Source: Patiriisocius sp047730165
GTDB lineage: Bacteria; Bacteroidota; Bacteroidia; Flavobacteriales; Flavobacteriaceae
Length of the DNA stretch: 64,000 nucleotides
Assembly (NCBI RefSeq): GCF_047730165.1
Contig: NZ_CP159834.1
Coordinates: 682,001 to 746,000, forward strand
Direction of reading: 5' to 3'
The position numbers and the translations under genes are program-made. The notes below the pieces were generated by a model that did no database searches, had not been told where the DNA came from, and saw only the letters and a list, made by a program, of their open reading frames with translations. Of this stretch, positions 1 to 8,618 are shown piece by piece; position 1 is the stretch's first letter; each line of letters opens with the position of its first letter.

Positions 1-2
1 AC

Positions 3-683
3 ACTTCACTCATTGAGATGATAGAAAAAGATGTGGCGTCTATCCAGTTTAAAATTTCTGATACCGGCAGCGGTATTCCTGAGAATCAATTAACAGCTGT
101 ATTTGACTCCTATGTGCAATTACAAAGGGAAGGGTTAAAACCGTCAGGCACTGGACTAGGGTTGAAAATTGTTAAAGATCTTACAACCATGTTAGGCGGC
201 ACTGTTACTGTTCATAGTGAGGCTGGAAAAGGAAGTGATTTCACTGTAATTTTGCCATTTAAGATTCGTAATAATACACCAAAAAGCAAAACCAACCCCA
301 AGGGCTCTGGCATTATAATTAGCAAACATATTCTTGCCGTCGAAGATGACACTCTAAGTCAAATGCTACTAATGAAACAGTTTGCAGGAGATGAAGGAGG
401 TTTCAAACTCCAGATTGCTACAGATACAAAAGCCGCGATTCAAATGCTAAAAGTCAAAAAATATACGGCAATCATCATTAGGCAAAATTATAATACCACT
501 ACAGGTATTGAGTTTATGCAAAAACTAAAAAGCGACCCTAAACTAAGCTCCATACCAGTATTAGTAGTGAGCGGCAAGGCAATGATTAATGAGCAGGAAG
601 CTATAATAAATCTAGGCGCAACAGCCTTTTTAAAGAAGCCTTATTCAAAATATGAACTTATAACAGCCCTGCAACAATTGTAA
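3..683 (+). CDS. Hybrid sensor histidine kinase, C-terminal part (5' truncated by window edge)
   Basis: The reading frame is already open at base 3 and has no convincing start, so this is the tail of a longer gene entering from the left. The first part is the end of a HATPase_c domain, with the G1 box DTGSGIP and the G2 box GTGLGLKIVK. A short linker leads to a receiver-like domain beginning ILAVEDD (the acidic pair is present) and ending with the conserved-lysine loop FLKKPY. The phospho-acceptor position is not Asp. The strand that normally reads as hydrophobic residues followed by D reads AIIIRQN, which puts Arg there. The kinase part looks intact, so this should be a hybrid kinase with a pseudo-receiver. 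The sensor region lies outside the window. Confidence 0.85.
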   Translation, partial: TSLIEMIEKDVASIQFKISDTGSGIPENQLTAVFDSYVQLQREGLKPSGTGLGLKIVKDLTTMLGGTVTVHSEAGKGSDFTVILPFKIRNNTPKSKTNPKGSGIIISKHILAVEDDTLSQMLLMKQFAGDEGGFKLQIATDTKAAIQMLKVKKYTAIIIRQNYNTTTGIEFMQKLKSDPKLSSIPVLVVSGKAMINEQEAIINLGATAFLKKPYSKYELITALQQL

Positions 684-685
684 GG

Positions 686-1111
686 TTATTCTTTATTAAG
701 TAAGTAGCGATAGTCTTCCATGTCAAGACCTCCTTGATAAATCTCGATAGAACGCTTTATCAATTTTGCCGCAAGCACCTCGGTATAGCCAAGACCAATA
801 GCATATTTCACGATTAATGTGCGCTCATTGTCATCTATCTCGTGATCTGCAAAAATTATTTCAAAAAGATCGTGCATACGCTCTAGACGGCGATTTGCAT
901 CATTAGGAGGGTTTATAGGGTACTTATTTGGTGTTTTTAATACTTGATCATACTCAGGTTCATCTATATCTAGTTTACGTGCAAAACGACGCAGCATTTT
1001 TTCTTCATCAGCATTTAATGCTCCATCCGCGGCAGCCATACTTACGATAGACGCAAAATGTCCAATGTTTCGTTTATGTTCTCCACTCTCAAATAAATCT
1101 GTAAATGACAT
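686..1111 (-). CDS. TerB-family (tellurite-resistance-like) cytoplasmic protein
   Basis: This is a small all-helical protein of about 141 aa with the TerB-like pattern: an early helix with AAADGALNADEE and a second acidic helix motif, FADHEIDDNE, followed by a hydrophobic helix. These resemble the two acidic metal-binding motifs of the TerB/DjlA-N fold. The family is usually described in tellurite or stress contexts, but single-domain flavobacterial members have no proven role. I chose the start at MSFTDLF because the longer frame adds 13 residues that lie in promoter-like sequence (a TATATTTG -7 element sits at 1130-1137). It converges with the upstream kinase, and the two stops are 2 bp apart. 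There is no signal peptide. Confidence 0.7.
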   Translation of the reverse strand: MSFTDLFESGEHKRNIGHFASIVSMAAADGALNADEEKMLRRFARKLDIDEPEYDQVLKTPNKYPINPPNDANRRLERMHDLFEIIFADHEIDDNERTLIVKYAIGLGYTEVLAAKLIKRSIEIYQGGLDMEDYRYLLNKE

Positions 1112-1129
1112 AGTATATATTTTATACTG

Positions 1130-1137
1130 CAAATATA
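1130..1137 (-). promoter_or_regulatory. Bacteroidetes -7 element for the TerB-like gene
   Basis: On the minus strand this reads TATATTTG, a full match to the TAnnTTTG -7 consensus of the Bacteroidetes primary sigma factor. It lies 18 bp upstream of the chosen start codon. A TTTG about 24 bp further upstream could serve as the -33 element, although that spacing is somewhat long. Confidence 0.45.
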
Positions 1138-1241
1138 AAACAAGCCTCAAAATTTTCCGAGCAAAGCAAGAAATTATTTTTATTTTACTTCAAAAATTTC
1201 AAAACCATTAAAAGGTATCGTGTTAATTATACATCAAGAGC

Positions 1242-3146
1242 TTAAAAAGCATTATCAATGATATCTTGAACCGCTTCTGGATTTAATAATGTCGAAATAT
1301 CGCCCAAATTACTGCTATCCCCTTCTGCAATTTTTCGTAGAATTCTGCGCATTATTTTGCCGCTTCTTGTTTTTGGTAAGCCCTGGGTGAATTGTATCTT
1401 TTCTAGTTTTGCAATCGGCCCTATTTCTGAAGCAATCATATCGTTTACCTCATTCCTGAGCTCGTTTTCGTCTTTGCCTTGCTCATTTTTTAATGTCACA
1501 AACCCATATAAAGCCGTTCCTTTAATGTCGTGCGGAAAGCCCACCACTGCACTTTCTGCTACTAATGGATGTTGATCAATGGCATCTTCTATGGGTGCGG
1601 TTCCTAGATTATGGCCAGATACAATGATGACGTCATCTACCCTACCCGTTATTCTATAATTACCAAGTTCATCTCGCAACGCGCCGTCACCCGTAAAATA
1701 TTTTCCGTTAAAGCTAGCGAAATAGGTTTCTTTATATCGTTCGTGATTTCCATAGATAGTGCGCGCCATGGAGGGCCACGGAAATTTTACACACATCCTA
1801 CCTTCTGCTTTTATTTCTAAAATCTCATTGCCATTTTCATCCATTAAACATGGCTGAATCCCCGGTAATGGTAGTGTGGCATATGTGGGTATACTTTCTG
1901 TAATTCCAGGGATGGAGGTAATCATGATACCACCATTTTCAGTTTGCCACCACGTATCTACAATTGGACACTTATTTTTACCAATGTGATCATCATACCA
2001 GTGCCAAGCCTCTTCATTTATGGGCTCCCCAACAGAGCCTAATATTTTAAGTGAGGATAAGTCATGCTTTTCTACTAAAGACAAAGACTCTTTTGCTAGA
2101 GCTCTGATGGCAGTAGGCGCTGTGTAAAACTGAGTTATTTTATGTTTTGCTACAATTTCCCAGAAACGTCCTACATCTGGATAGGTTGGCACTCCTTCAA
2201 ACATCACAGTGGTCGCACCATTGAGCAATGGCCCGTATACAATATAACTATGTCCCGTAATCCAACCGATATCCGCCGTACACCAGTATACATCGTCTTC
2301 TTCATATTGAAAAACGTTTTTAAAACTATAGCCGGCGTACACCATATATCCCGCAGTTGTGTGCACGATACCTTTTGGTTTTCCTGTGGAGCCTGAGGTG
2401 TACAAAACAAATAATGGATCTTCTGCATCCATTATTTCTGGCTCGCAAATGTCTGATGCTTGAGCCAGCAACGGAGCTAACCAAAAATCACGATCTGGCA
2501 CCATTAAAATTTCCGAAGCGATGCGTTTTACCACGAGCACACTTTCTATCCCATTGCATTTTTCTAGCGCTTGGTCTACAATCCCTTTTAAATCTATGGT
2601 TTTTGCGCCTCTATAGGAACCGTCACTAGTGATGACCATTTTGCAAGCACAATCATCAATTCTAGTAGCCAATGCAGTGGCAGAAAAGCCTGCAAACACT
2701 ACGGAGTGGATGGCGCCAATTCTGGCACAGGCCAATACGGCTATGGCTAATTCTGGAATCATAGGGAGATACAAACACACCCGATCTCCCTTTTTAATGC
2801 CTTTTGATTTTAGCACATTTGCAAAGGTACAAACGCGCTTGTGCAGCTCCTTATATGTAATTTTTTCTGCAGATGCATCCGGATCATTTGGCTCGAACAA
2901 AATGGCCGTTTTATCCCCTCTCTCTGCTAAGTTACGATCTAAACAATTTTCAGAAATATTAAGCTGCGCTCCTTCAAACCATGTTACGCTAGGCATCGTT
3001 AAATCGTGCTTTACAACCGTGTCCCACGTATTTCGCCACATAAAATTTTCTAGCGCAATATCGTGCCAGAATTGTTCTGGATTGTCTTTTGCCTCTTGCG
3101 TTGCTTGATTAAATTGGGCGATTGATTTGATATGATAATGGCTCAT
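1242..3146 (-). CDS. acs: Acetyl-CoA synthetase (AMP-forming)
   Basis: This enzyme activates acetate to acetyl-AMP and then acetyl-CoA in the cytoplasm. At 634 aa it has the normal family length. It shows the N-terminal ACAS domain, the adenylate-forming P-loop YTSGSTGKPKG near residue 265, the TWWQTENGG substrate-binding motif, the hinge and YFTGDGA motif, and the C-terminal PKTRSGKIMRRILRKIA. The Lys in that last motif is the catalytic residue that is commonly regulated by reversible acetylation. The start MSHYHIKSI fits family N-termini. The gene is transcribed alone, with about 255 bp between it and the divergent TspO-like gene. A role in growth on acetate or recycling of acetate is expected from the family. 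Confidence 0.97.
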   Translation of the reverse strand: MSHYHIKSIAQFNQATQEAKDNPEQFWHDIALENFMWRNTWDTVVKHDLTMPSVTWFEGAQLNISENCLDRNLAERGDKTAILFEPNDPDASAEKITYKELHKRVCTFANVLKSKGIKKGDRVCLYLPMIPELAIAVLACARIGAIHSVVFAGFSATALATRIDDCACKMVITSDGSYRGAKTIDLKGIVDQALEKCNGIESVLVVKRIASEILMVPDRDFWLAPLLAQASDICEPEIMDAEDPLFVLYTSGSTGKPKGIVHTTAGYMVYAGYSFKNVFQYEEDDVYWCTADIGWITGHSYIVYGPLLNGATTVMFEGVPTYPDVGRFWEIVAKHKITQFYTAPTAIRALAKESLSLVEKHDLSSLKILGSVGEPINEEAWHWYDDHIGKNKCPIVDTWWQTENGGIMITSIPGITESIPTYATLPLPGIQPCLMDENGNEILEIKAEGRMCVKFPWPSMARTIYGNHERYKETYFASFNGKYFTGDGALRDELGNYRITGRVDDVIIVSGHNLGTAPIEDAIDQHPLVAESAVVGFPHDIKGTALYGFVTLKNEQGKDENELRNEVNDMIASEIGPIAKLEKIQFTQGLPKTRSGKIMRRILRKIAEGDSSNLGDISTLLNPEAVQDIIDNAF

Positions 3147-3284
3147 AATACTTCGGAAATTTTAACGTTTCAAGGTACTAAAATTTAACAAAGGCTATAC
3201 TTATAGTCTGCTGTGTTTTTATGGCTCGTACATATTGCAATAACATACGCAAGCAACGTTTTGCATTGCATATTTTGGGACCAC

Positions 3285-3305
3285 ATTCCCTGTAGAAATG
3301 GGAAT
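3285..3305. repeat. Short inverted repeat ATTCCC-N9-GGGAAT
   Basis: A perfect 6-bp inverted repeat with a 9-nt loop lies in the 255-bp spacer between the divergent acs and TspO-like genes. It resembles the arms of the palindrome at 4374-4393. The rest of the spacer is AT-rich and I see nothing else in it. Confidence 0.35.
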
Positions 3306-3401
3306 CTTAGCAAAAAACGGCTCCTATTAATTCTCCTCTCTTAAAAGCTGCGGCATCTTAAATATTTATATCTTAGTATTTTGAATTAAAAACATAATCT
3401 C

Positions 3402-4208
3402 TTGAAAAAAATACTCCAAGTACTCAATATTCTATTTTTTGCGATTACCATTTACTTCAATTACGCCTCAGCCGCGGGTGTTTTTAACGACACCACGCAG
3501 GCCATGATGAGCGGGAGATATGACACCCTTTTTACTCCCGCAGGATATGCCTTCTCTATTTGGGGGCTTATTTATTTGTTATTATTTGGCTTTGTCATAT
3601 ATCAATCACGTAGCTTGTTTGTAAAAGTGAGAGACGATGCTTTTATAGAACGCACTGGATGGTGGTTTATATTAAGTTGCATTGCAAACAGCGCTTGGTG
3701 TTACCTATTTGTGAGCGACGAGATTTTAATCTCCACCTTCGTAATTTTCTTTATGTTGTTCTGTTTGCTCCAGATTGTAGTCCGCAACTCGATGGAGTTA
3801 AAAGACGAGCCTATCCCTGTGATTGTCTTTCTATGGTGGCCTTTTGTGATTTATAGCGGCTGGTTAACAGTGGCTTGTATTGCAAATGTGACCTTGTATC
3901 TTACTAAGATAGGGTGGGATGGTTTTGGTATTTCCGCAGAGATATGGACTCTTATTATGATAGGGGTGGCGACTACGGTAAACCTGATGGTCACTTGGAA
4001 ACGTAATATGCGTGAATTTGCTTTAGTAGGTGCTTGGGCATTAATTGCTATTGCTGTTGCTAATACGGGCAGTTATGAAACCATTAAAATCGTTGCGTAT
4101 GTTGCGGCTGGGGTTTTGATTGTGAGCAGTATGATACACTCATTTAAAAATAGAAATACGAATCCTGCGGCAAAATGTTTGCAGTATTTAAAGGGAACTA
4201 AGAGCTAG
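3402..4208 (+). CDS. TspO/MBR-like multi-pass membrane protein (tryptophan-rich sensory protein family)
   Basis: This 268-aa integral membrane protein has about seven hydrophobic segments. The N-terminal region carries FTPAGYAFSIWGLIY, the PxGxxFxxWxxIY-type signature of TspO-like proteins, and Trp residues recur in the loops (WWFIL, WCYLF, WWPFV, WTLIM). It is longer than classical TspO (about 160 aa, five helices), so it belongs to an extended branch or a related family, and its ligand is unknown. The start is TTG, with Lys-Lys then a hydrophobic helix immediately after. No in-frame ATG nearby fits better. It stands alone, divergent from acs. Confidence 0.55.
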   Translation: MKKILQVLNILFFAITIYFNYASAAGVFNDTTQAMMSGRYDTLFTPAGYAFSIWGLIYLLLFGFVIYQSRSLFVKVRDDAFIERTGWWFILSCIANSAWCYLFVSDEILISTFVIFFMLFCLLQIVVRNSMELKDEPIPVIVFLWWPFVIYSGWLTVACIANVTLYLTKIGWDGFGISAEIWTLIMIGVATTVNLMVTWKRNMREFALVGAWALIAIAVANTGSYETIKIVAYVAAGVLIVSSMIHSFKNRNTNPAAKCLQYLKGTKS

Positions 4209-4373
4209 TTTGCTCTTGGGTTTTGACCTTGGACTATTAATTTATTTAGCGCCTTGAGATTCTTTCTTCCCTTATTAAATCCTTATTTTTATGCCTCCTA
4301 AGTAGCGCCGTTATTAATAGTTCTGAAGCGAATGAAAATACACTGATACATTGGGATTTAAGTAACAAATGAG

Positions 4374-4393
4374 ATTCCCGTCTTCACGAGAAT
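4374..4393. repeat. REP-like palindromic element
   Basis: ATTCCCGT-CTTC-ACGAGAAT forms an imperfect hairpin with 8-bp arms, one mismatch and a 4-nt loop. It sits about 18 bp upstream of the M24 aminopeptidase start codon. Its form (ATTCCCG...CGnGAATG) is like small dispersed intergenic palindromes seen in many bacterial genomes. Only this clear copy and the looser one at 3285-3305 are visible in the window. Confidence 0.4.
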
Positions 4394-4411
4394 GAAAAAT
4401 AAGAATACGCT

Positions 4412-5704
4412 ATGAAATACCACCAGATTGATCGCAAGCTTTTTATTAAAAACCGCAAGCACTTTATGGCAAAGATGAAGCCGTCTAGCCTTGCTGTGTT
4501 TAATAGTAATGATACCTACCCTATAGGTGCAGATAGCACGATGCCATTTGAACAGGCGCGTGACATCTTTTATCTAAGTGCCGTGGATCAAGAAGAAAGC
4601 ATACTCGTGCTGTTTCCTGACGCACCCAATCCTGCGCATAAAGAAATTTTATTCTTAAAAGAAACCAATGCCCATATTGCGGTTTGGGAAGGGGAAAAAC
4701 TAACTAAAGAACGCGCCCTAGAAGTAAGCGGAATCAAAACTGTGTACTGGCTTAAAGAGTTTGACAAGGTGTTTTATGAGGTGATGACACAATGCGACAC
4801 CGTGTATTTTAATACCAACGAGCATTACCGCGCAAACGTAGAAACCGAAACGCGCGAAGCCCGTTTTATTAAGGCGACCAAAGATAAATTTCCTGCACAT
4901 AGCTGGGCAAAGAGCAATCCTATTTTACAACGGTTGCGTGCGGTTAAAGATCAAATAGAAATAGACCTTATCCAGACGGCTTGTGATATCACAGAAAAAG
5001 GATTTAGACGCGTGCTTGGTTTTGTAAAACCAGGAGTTTGGGAGTTTGAAATCGAGGCAGAATATATGCATACGTTTTTAAGCAACCGCTCAAAAAAGTT
5101 TGCCTACACGCCTATTGTTGCTTCTGGTAACAACGCAAATGTACTCCACTACATAGAGAACAACCAGCAATGTAAAGACGGCGACCTCATCTTGATGGAT
5201 GTAGGTGCGGAGTATGCAAACTACAGCAGTGATATGTCACGTACTGTCCCTGTAAATGGCCGTTTTACGAAACGCCAACGCGAAGTCTATGATGCTGTAA
5301 ACCGTGTAAAAAATGACGCTACAAAAATGCTGGTTCCTGGAACACTATGGGCCGCATACCACGTAGAAGTGGGGAACCTTATGACCTCAGAGTTATTAGG
5401 TCTTGGTCTCTTAGACAAGGCAGATGTAAAGAATGAAAATCCAGACTGGCCTGCCTATAAAAAATACTTTATGCACGGCACCTCGCACCATATGGGACTA
5501 GACACTCATGATTACGGTCTTCTTTACGAGCCTATGCAAGCGGGTAATGTGTTTACTGTAGAGCCGGGAATTTATATCCCTGAAGAAGGTTTTGGGATCC
5601 GCCTAGAAGATGATCTTGTCATTAATGGCAACGGCGCTCCTTTTAACTTGATGCGCAATATTCCTATTGAAGCGGAGGAGATTGAGGATATAATGAATGG
5701 GTAA
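4412..5704 (+). CDS. pepP: M24 family Xaa-Pro aminopeptidase (aminopeptidase P)
   Basis: This 430-aa protein has the two-domain layout of aminopeptidase P: an N-terminal creatinase-like domain (residues 1-160) and a pita-bread metallopeptidase domain (about 175-430). The dinuclear metal ligands are visible as DVGAEY, SSDMSRT, HGTSHHMGLDTHD, VEPGIY and IRLEDD, the expected Asp-Asp-His-Glu-Glu set. It removes N-terminal residues that precede proline. The N-terminus MKYHQIDRKLFIKNR matches PepP-type starts. The stop codon is followed immediately by the SRAP-gene frame, so the two are probably co-transcribed. A REP-like palindrome lies just upstream. Confidence 0.93.
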   Translation: MKYHQIDRKLFIKNRKHFMAKMKPSSLAVFNSNDTYPIGADSTMPFEQARDIFYLSAVDQEESILVLFPDAPNPAHKEILFLKETNAHIAVWEGEKLTKERALEVSGIKTVYWLKEFDKVFYEVMTQCDTVYFNTNEHYRANVETETREARFIKATKDKFPAHSWAKSNPILQRLRAVKDQIEIDLIQTACDITEKGFRRVLGFVKPGVWEFEIEAEYMHTFLSNRSKKFAYTPIVASGNNANVLHYIENNQQCKDGDLILMDVGAEYANYSSDMSRTVPVNGRFTKRQREVYDAVNRVKNDATKMLVPGTLWAAYHVEVGNLMTSELLGLGLLDKADVKNENPDWPAYKKYFMHGTSHHMGLDTHDYGLLYEPMQAGNVFTVEPGIYIPEEGFGIRLEDDLVINGNGAPFNLMRNIPIEAEEIEDIMNG

Positions 5705-5725
5705 ATGGACAAATTTTTAATCCTT

Positions 5726-6490
5726 ATGTGCTACGACATCAAAGCATCGCTAGAAGCCCAACTCAACCGCGCGAGACGCAAGGGAGATGTGCAGGCGCAG
5801 CATGAGATTATTGAGAAGCTCGTGCCGCTTACAGATTTGCCTTTGCATCATGTGTCTGGTTTTAGCCATCCTTCTTTACTTATATATACAAATCGTTCTC
5901 CAGACTTCCCTGAAGTGGCTACGTGGGGCTTGGTGCCACACTGGGTAAAAGACGATGCACAACTCAAAAAACTATGGAACAGCACCCTCAATGCGCGTGG
6001 CGAAACCATCTTTGAGAAACCTTCTTTTAAACTAGCTGCCGAGCAACAAAGATGCATTGTCTATGTAGATGGCTTTTATGAACATCATCATTTTAAAGGT
6101 GCTACCTATCCGTTTTTTATTAGCCATAAAAATAAAGAGCCATTAGCCTTGGCAGGATTGTTTAGCGAGTATGTGCATCCAGAAACAGATGGAGTGCTGA
6201 ACACCTTTACGATTGTCACTACCGCGGGAAATAGCTTACTTACTAAAATACATAACAACCCAAAGATCAAAGAACCAAGAATGCCATTAATGCTAACGAG
6301 AGAAGCAGAAGCGCATTGGTTAACAGATGAAGCTGATGGTATTATAGCCCAAAAAATAAATGCCTTGATGCAAAGCTATCCTTCAGAAAAACTGGTGAGT
6401 CATACGGTTCAAAAACTAAGAGGCAAAGCCTATGCCGGCAATGTCCCAGAAATAAGCGAACCTCATCTGTATCCAGAATTGGAATTTTAA
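5726..6490 (+). CDS. yedK: SRAP domain protein, abasic-site DNA-protein crosslinking (YedK/HMCES family)
   Basis: This protein shields abasic sites in single-stranded DNA by forming a covalent thiazolidine link through its N-terminal cysteine. The frame opens at 5705, but I place the start at 5726 because it yields Met-Cys-Tyr-Asp, exposing Cys2 after Met removal, which the chemistry requires. Family motifs are present: TWGLVPHWVK, the ARGET/EKPSF region, the GFYEHH motif with the catalytic Glu, and a His-containing segment before MPLML. At 254 aa it has the normal length. It follows pepP by 21 bp, and its 3' end overlaps the convergent brnQ by 4 bp. Confidence 0.9.
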   Translation: MCYDIKASLEAQLNRARRKGDVQAQHEIIEKLVPLTDLPLHHVSGFSHPSLLIYTNRSPDFPEVATWGLVPHWVKDDAQLKKLWNSTLNARGETIFEKPSFKLAAEQQRCIVYVDGFYEHHHFKGATYPFFISHKNKEPLALAGLFSEYVHPETDGVLNTFTIVTTAGNSLLTKIHNNPKIKEPRMPLMLTREAEAHWLTDEADGIIAQKINALMQSYPSEKLVSHTVQKLRGKAYAGNVPEISEPHLYPELEF

Positions 6491-7758
6491 TGAGCTGCTT
6501 TTTGCTGTAATAGATTCCCTAAAACAAAAGCTACGAGTGCGGGCAACACCCAACCCATACTCACACCGGCCAATGGAATGTAAGATTTTACAATGTCTAA
6601 CATTTCCGAAGTTGTAAAAAACTGCAAGAAATCTGGAATACTAAAAAGGAATGTAACAGCAATCACAAATCTAAAAACAAGCGGAGTCGTCCATTTTTGT
6701 GGCAGTACATTAAGTATGATTAAAGCGATCGTGATTGGATAGATAAACATTAATGCAGGCAAGGCAATGTCTATAATATAATGCACATCAAACTGCCCAA
6801 CGGCTACGCCAATAATGCAACCCACCACTGCAGTGATGATATATGCCATCTGCGAATTTCCAGCTATTTTCTTTACAAAATCTGCCGTACCTGTCACAAT
6901 CCCTACAGCCGTAGTAAAACAAGCTAATGCAACCAACACGCCTAAGAAGGAAGTACCTATATCTCCTAAGGTGCCTTTGCTTAAGTCTGTTAACAGCTGT
7001 ACTCTATCGTCGGTTTCTATGGTGGTATTGTAGGATGCGCCTAAAGCGATAAGCCCTCCATAGATAATGACTAATCCAAGTCCTGCAAGCAGTCCCGCCT
7101 TTGCAATCATCTTTTTCTTTTGGTCATAATTTAAAGTGCCTTGTAAGGCTAAAGAAACTACAATTACACCACCAACTACGACACCTCCTATGGCGTCAAA
7201 GGTTTGGTAACCTTCTAGAATTCCGTCTGTAAATGTGCTCTTAAAAATGGTGCCACTCATAGGCGTCACATCAGCAAAAAGGCCAATACTAATAATGAGT
7301 AGAAGAATTAAAATAATAAGCGGCGTTAAAAACTTACCAATGATGTTTAAGATACGTGTTCTGTTTAGGGCAAAGAGTAGGACGAATGCAAAATAGATAG
7401 CACTCAAGGTCAGTGAAGACATTTCAAAATAAGGCTCGATGGCCATTTCATATGTTACTGATGCCGTTCTAGGAGATGGCAAGCTGATAGAAATGGCATA
7501 AATAATCAGTGCGTAGATTAATGCAAATACGGGAGAAACCTTGTTTGCAAAATCCATTAAAGTCCCTTGTAAACGGGCGTGACCATAGATAGCCATAATA
7601 GGAATAATGACTGCAGAAATCGCAAAACCAATCGAAACCAAAGGCCAACTACCTCCTGCGTTATAGCCCAAGAAGGGCGGTAATATTAAGTTTCCAGCAC
7701 CAAAAAAGAGTGAAAATAACGCAAATGCAATGACGAGGGTCTGTTTATTAATACTCAT
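6487..7758 (-). CDS. brnQ: Branched-chain amino acid transport system II carrier protein
   Basis: This is a 423-aa polytopic membrane protein with about twelve hydrophobic segments. The N-terminus MSINKQTLVIAFALFSLFFGAGNLILPP carries the LFFGAGNLI signature of BrnQ/LIVCS symporters. The family imports leucine, isoleucine and valine with Na+ or H+. The unwound-helix GAGN motif and the SxPSPRT region after helix III are retained. Its stop overlaps the end of the convergent SRAP gene by 4 bp. The start is separated from the divergent hydrolase gene by only 43 bp, so the two promoters must be packed very tightly. Confidence 0.93.
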   Translation of the reverse strand: MSINKQTLVIAFALFSLFFGAGNLILPPFLGYNAGGSWPLVSIGFAISAVIIPIMAIYGHARLQGTLMDFANKVSPVFALIYALIIYAISISLPSPRTASVTYEMAIEPYFEMSSLTLSAIYFAFVLLFALNRTRILNIIGKFLTPLIILILLLIISIGLFADVTPMSGTIFKSTFTDGILEGYQTFDAIGGVVVGGVIVVSLALQGTLNYDQKKKMIAKAGLLAGLGLVIIYGGLIALGASYNTTIETDDRVQLLTDLSKGTLGDIGTSFLGVLVALACFTTAVGIVTGTADFVKKIAGNSQMAYIITAVVGCIIGVAVGQFDVHYIIDIALPALMFIYPITIALIILNVLPQKWTTPLVFRFVIAVTFLFSIPDFLQFFTTSEMLDIVKSYIPLAGVSMGWVLPALVAFVLGNLLQQKAAH

Positions 7759-7801
7759 ACGATATTGATATCTTTACAATTCTAAGCGCCAAGATACCTA
7801 A

Positions 7802-8572
7802 ATGTTTTACCACTATAAAAAGACACCTATATATTATACGATCACCGGCGCTGGAAAGCCCCTTGTCTTGCTTCACGGACTTATGGAAAGCAGCACTATG
7901 TGGTGCGACACTATCGCTCACCTCAAAGACACATACCAGCTGGTCGCTATAGATTTACCTGGTTTTGGGCAAAGCGGTAACATAGACGAGATTCATACCA
8001 TGGAGCTCATGGCCAGTATTGTTGCTGAAATATTAAAGGCAGAAAACATAAGTGCTGCTTCATTTATAGGGCATTCCATGGGAGGTTATGTGGCTTTGGC
8101 TTTCGCCGAAAATTTTCCAGAAATGATCGATGGCTTAATTTTATTACACTCCACGACCGCTGCAGATACAGAAGAACGAAAAGTAAACCGAAATCGTGCT
8201 GCTCAAATTTTGTATAGAAATAAGGATGCCTACGTGAGTAATGCGATGAGTAATCTATTTACTGGAAAAGCCCGCAAACAGTTTCCTGTAGAAATAGCGA
8301 AAGCAAAAAAAGAAGCACTCACTTTTAGCGCCCAAGGGATTGCGGCTGCCCATTTAGGAATGCGAGATCGTAAGGATCGCACTTCGGTGTTAGAAAATTT
8401 CAGTAAAGAGAAACGCATCATTGCGGGTGTGGACGATCTTATATTACCGCTGCCTGAAGTTCAGCATATTTCTGAAGTAACAAACACCCCTCTTATCAGT
8501 ATAGATTCTGGACATATGAGCTGGGTTGAAAATAAAATTGAAATGTTAAAATATCTGCATTTCAACGATTAA
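7802..8572 (+). CDS. Alpha/beta hydrolase
   Basis: This 256-aa protein has the canonical alpha/beta-hydrolase fold: the oxyanion-hole HG motif in LVLLHGLMES, a DLPGFGQSG loop, the nucleophile elbow GHSMGGY (Ser about residue 93), an acidic residue in the VDDLILP segment and a C-terminal His in DSGHMSWVE. The Ser-Asp-His triad is therefore complete. It is cytoplasmic, with no signal peptide. The substrate cannot be told from sequence; small ester or C-C hydrolases of this size are the usual relatives. It is divergent from brnQ. Confidence 0.88.
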   Translation: MFYHYKKTPIYYTITGAGKPLVLLHGLMESSTMWCDTIAHLKDTYQLVAIDLPGFGQSGNIDEIHTMELMASIVAEILKAENISAASFIGHSMGGYVALAFAENFPEMIDGLILLHSTTAADTEERKVNRNRAAQILYRNKDAYVSNAMSNLFTGKARKQFPVEIAKAKKEALTFSAQGIAAAHLGMRDRKDRTSVLENFSKEKRIIAGVDDLILPLPEVQHISEVTNTPLISIDSGHMSWVENKIEMLKYLHFND

Positions 8573-8618
8573 ATTTGACTTTAGTCGCTTTATTGGCATA
8601 TTTTCATTAGTTTTATAT

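Noticed and set aside
1112..1150. Upstream extension of the TerB-like gene
   Set aside because: The extra 13 codons overlap a -7 promoter element and are not family-like.
2629..3108. Plus-strand frame of 159 codons
   Set aside because: It lies entirely opposite acs, which has strong family matches. The frame shows no recognisable domain and reads as an antisense shadow.
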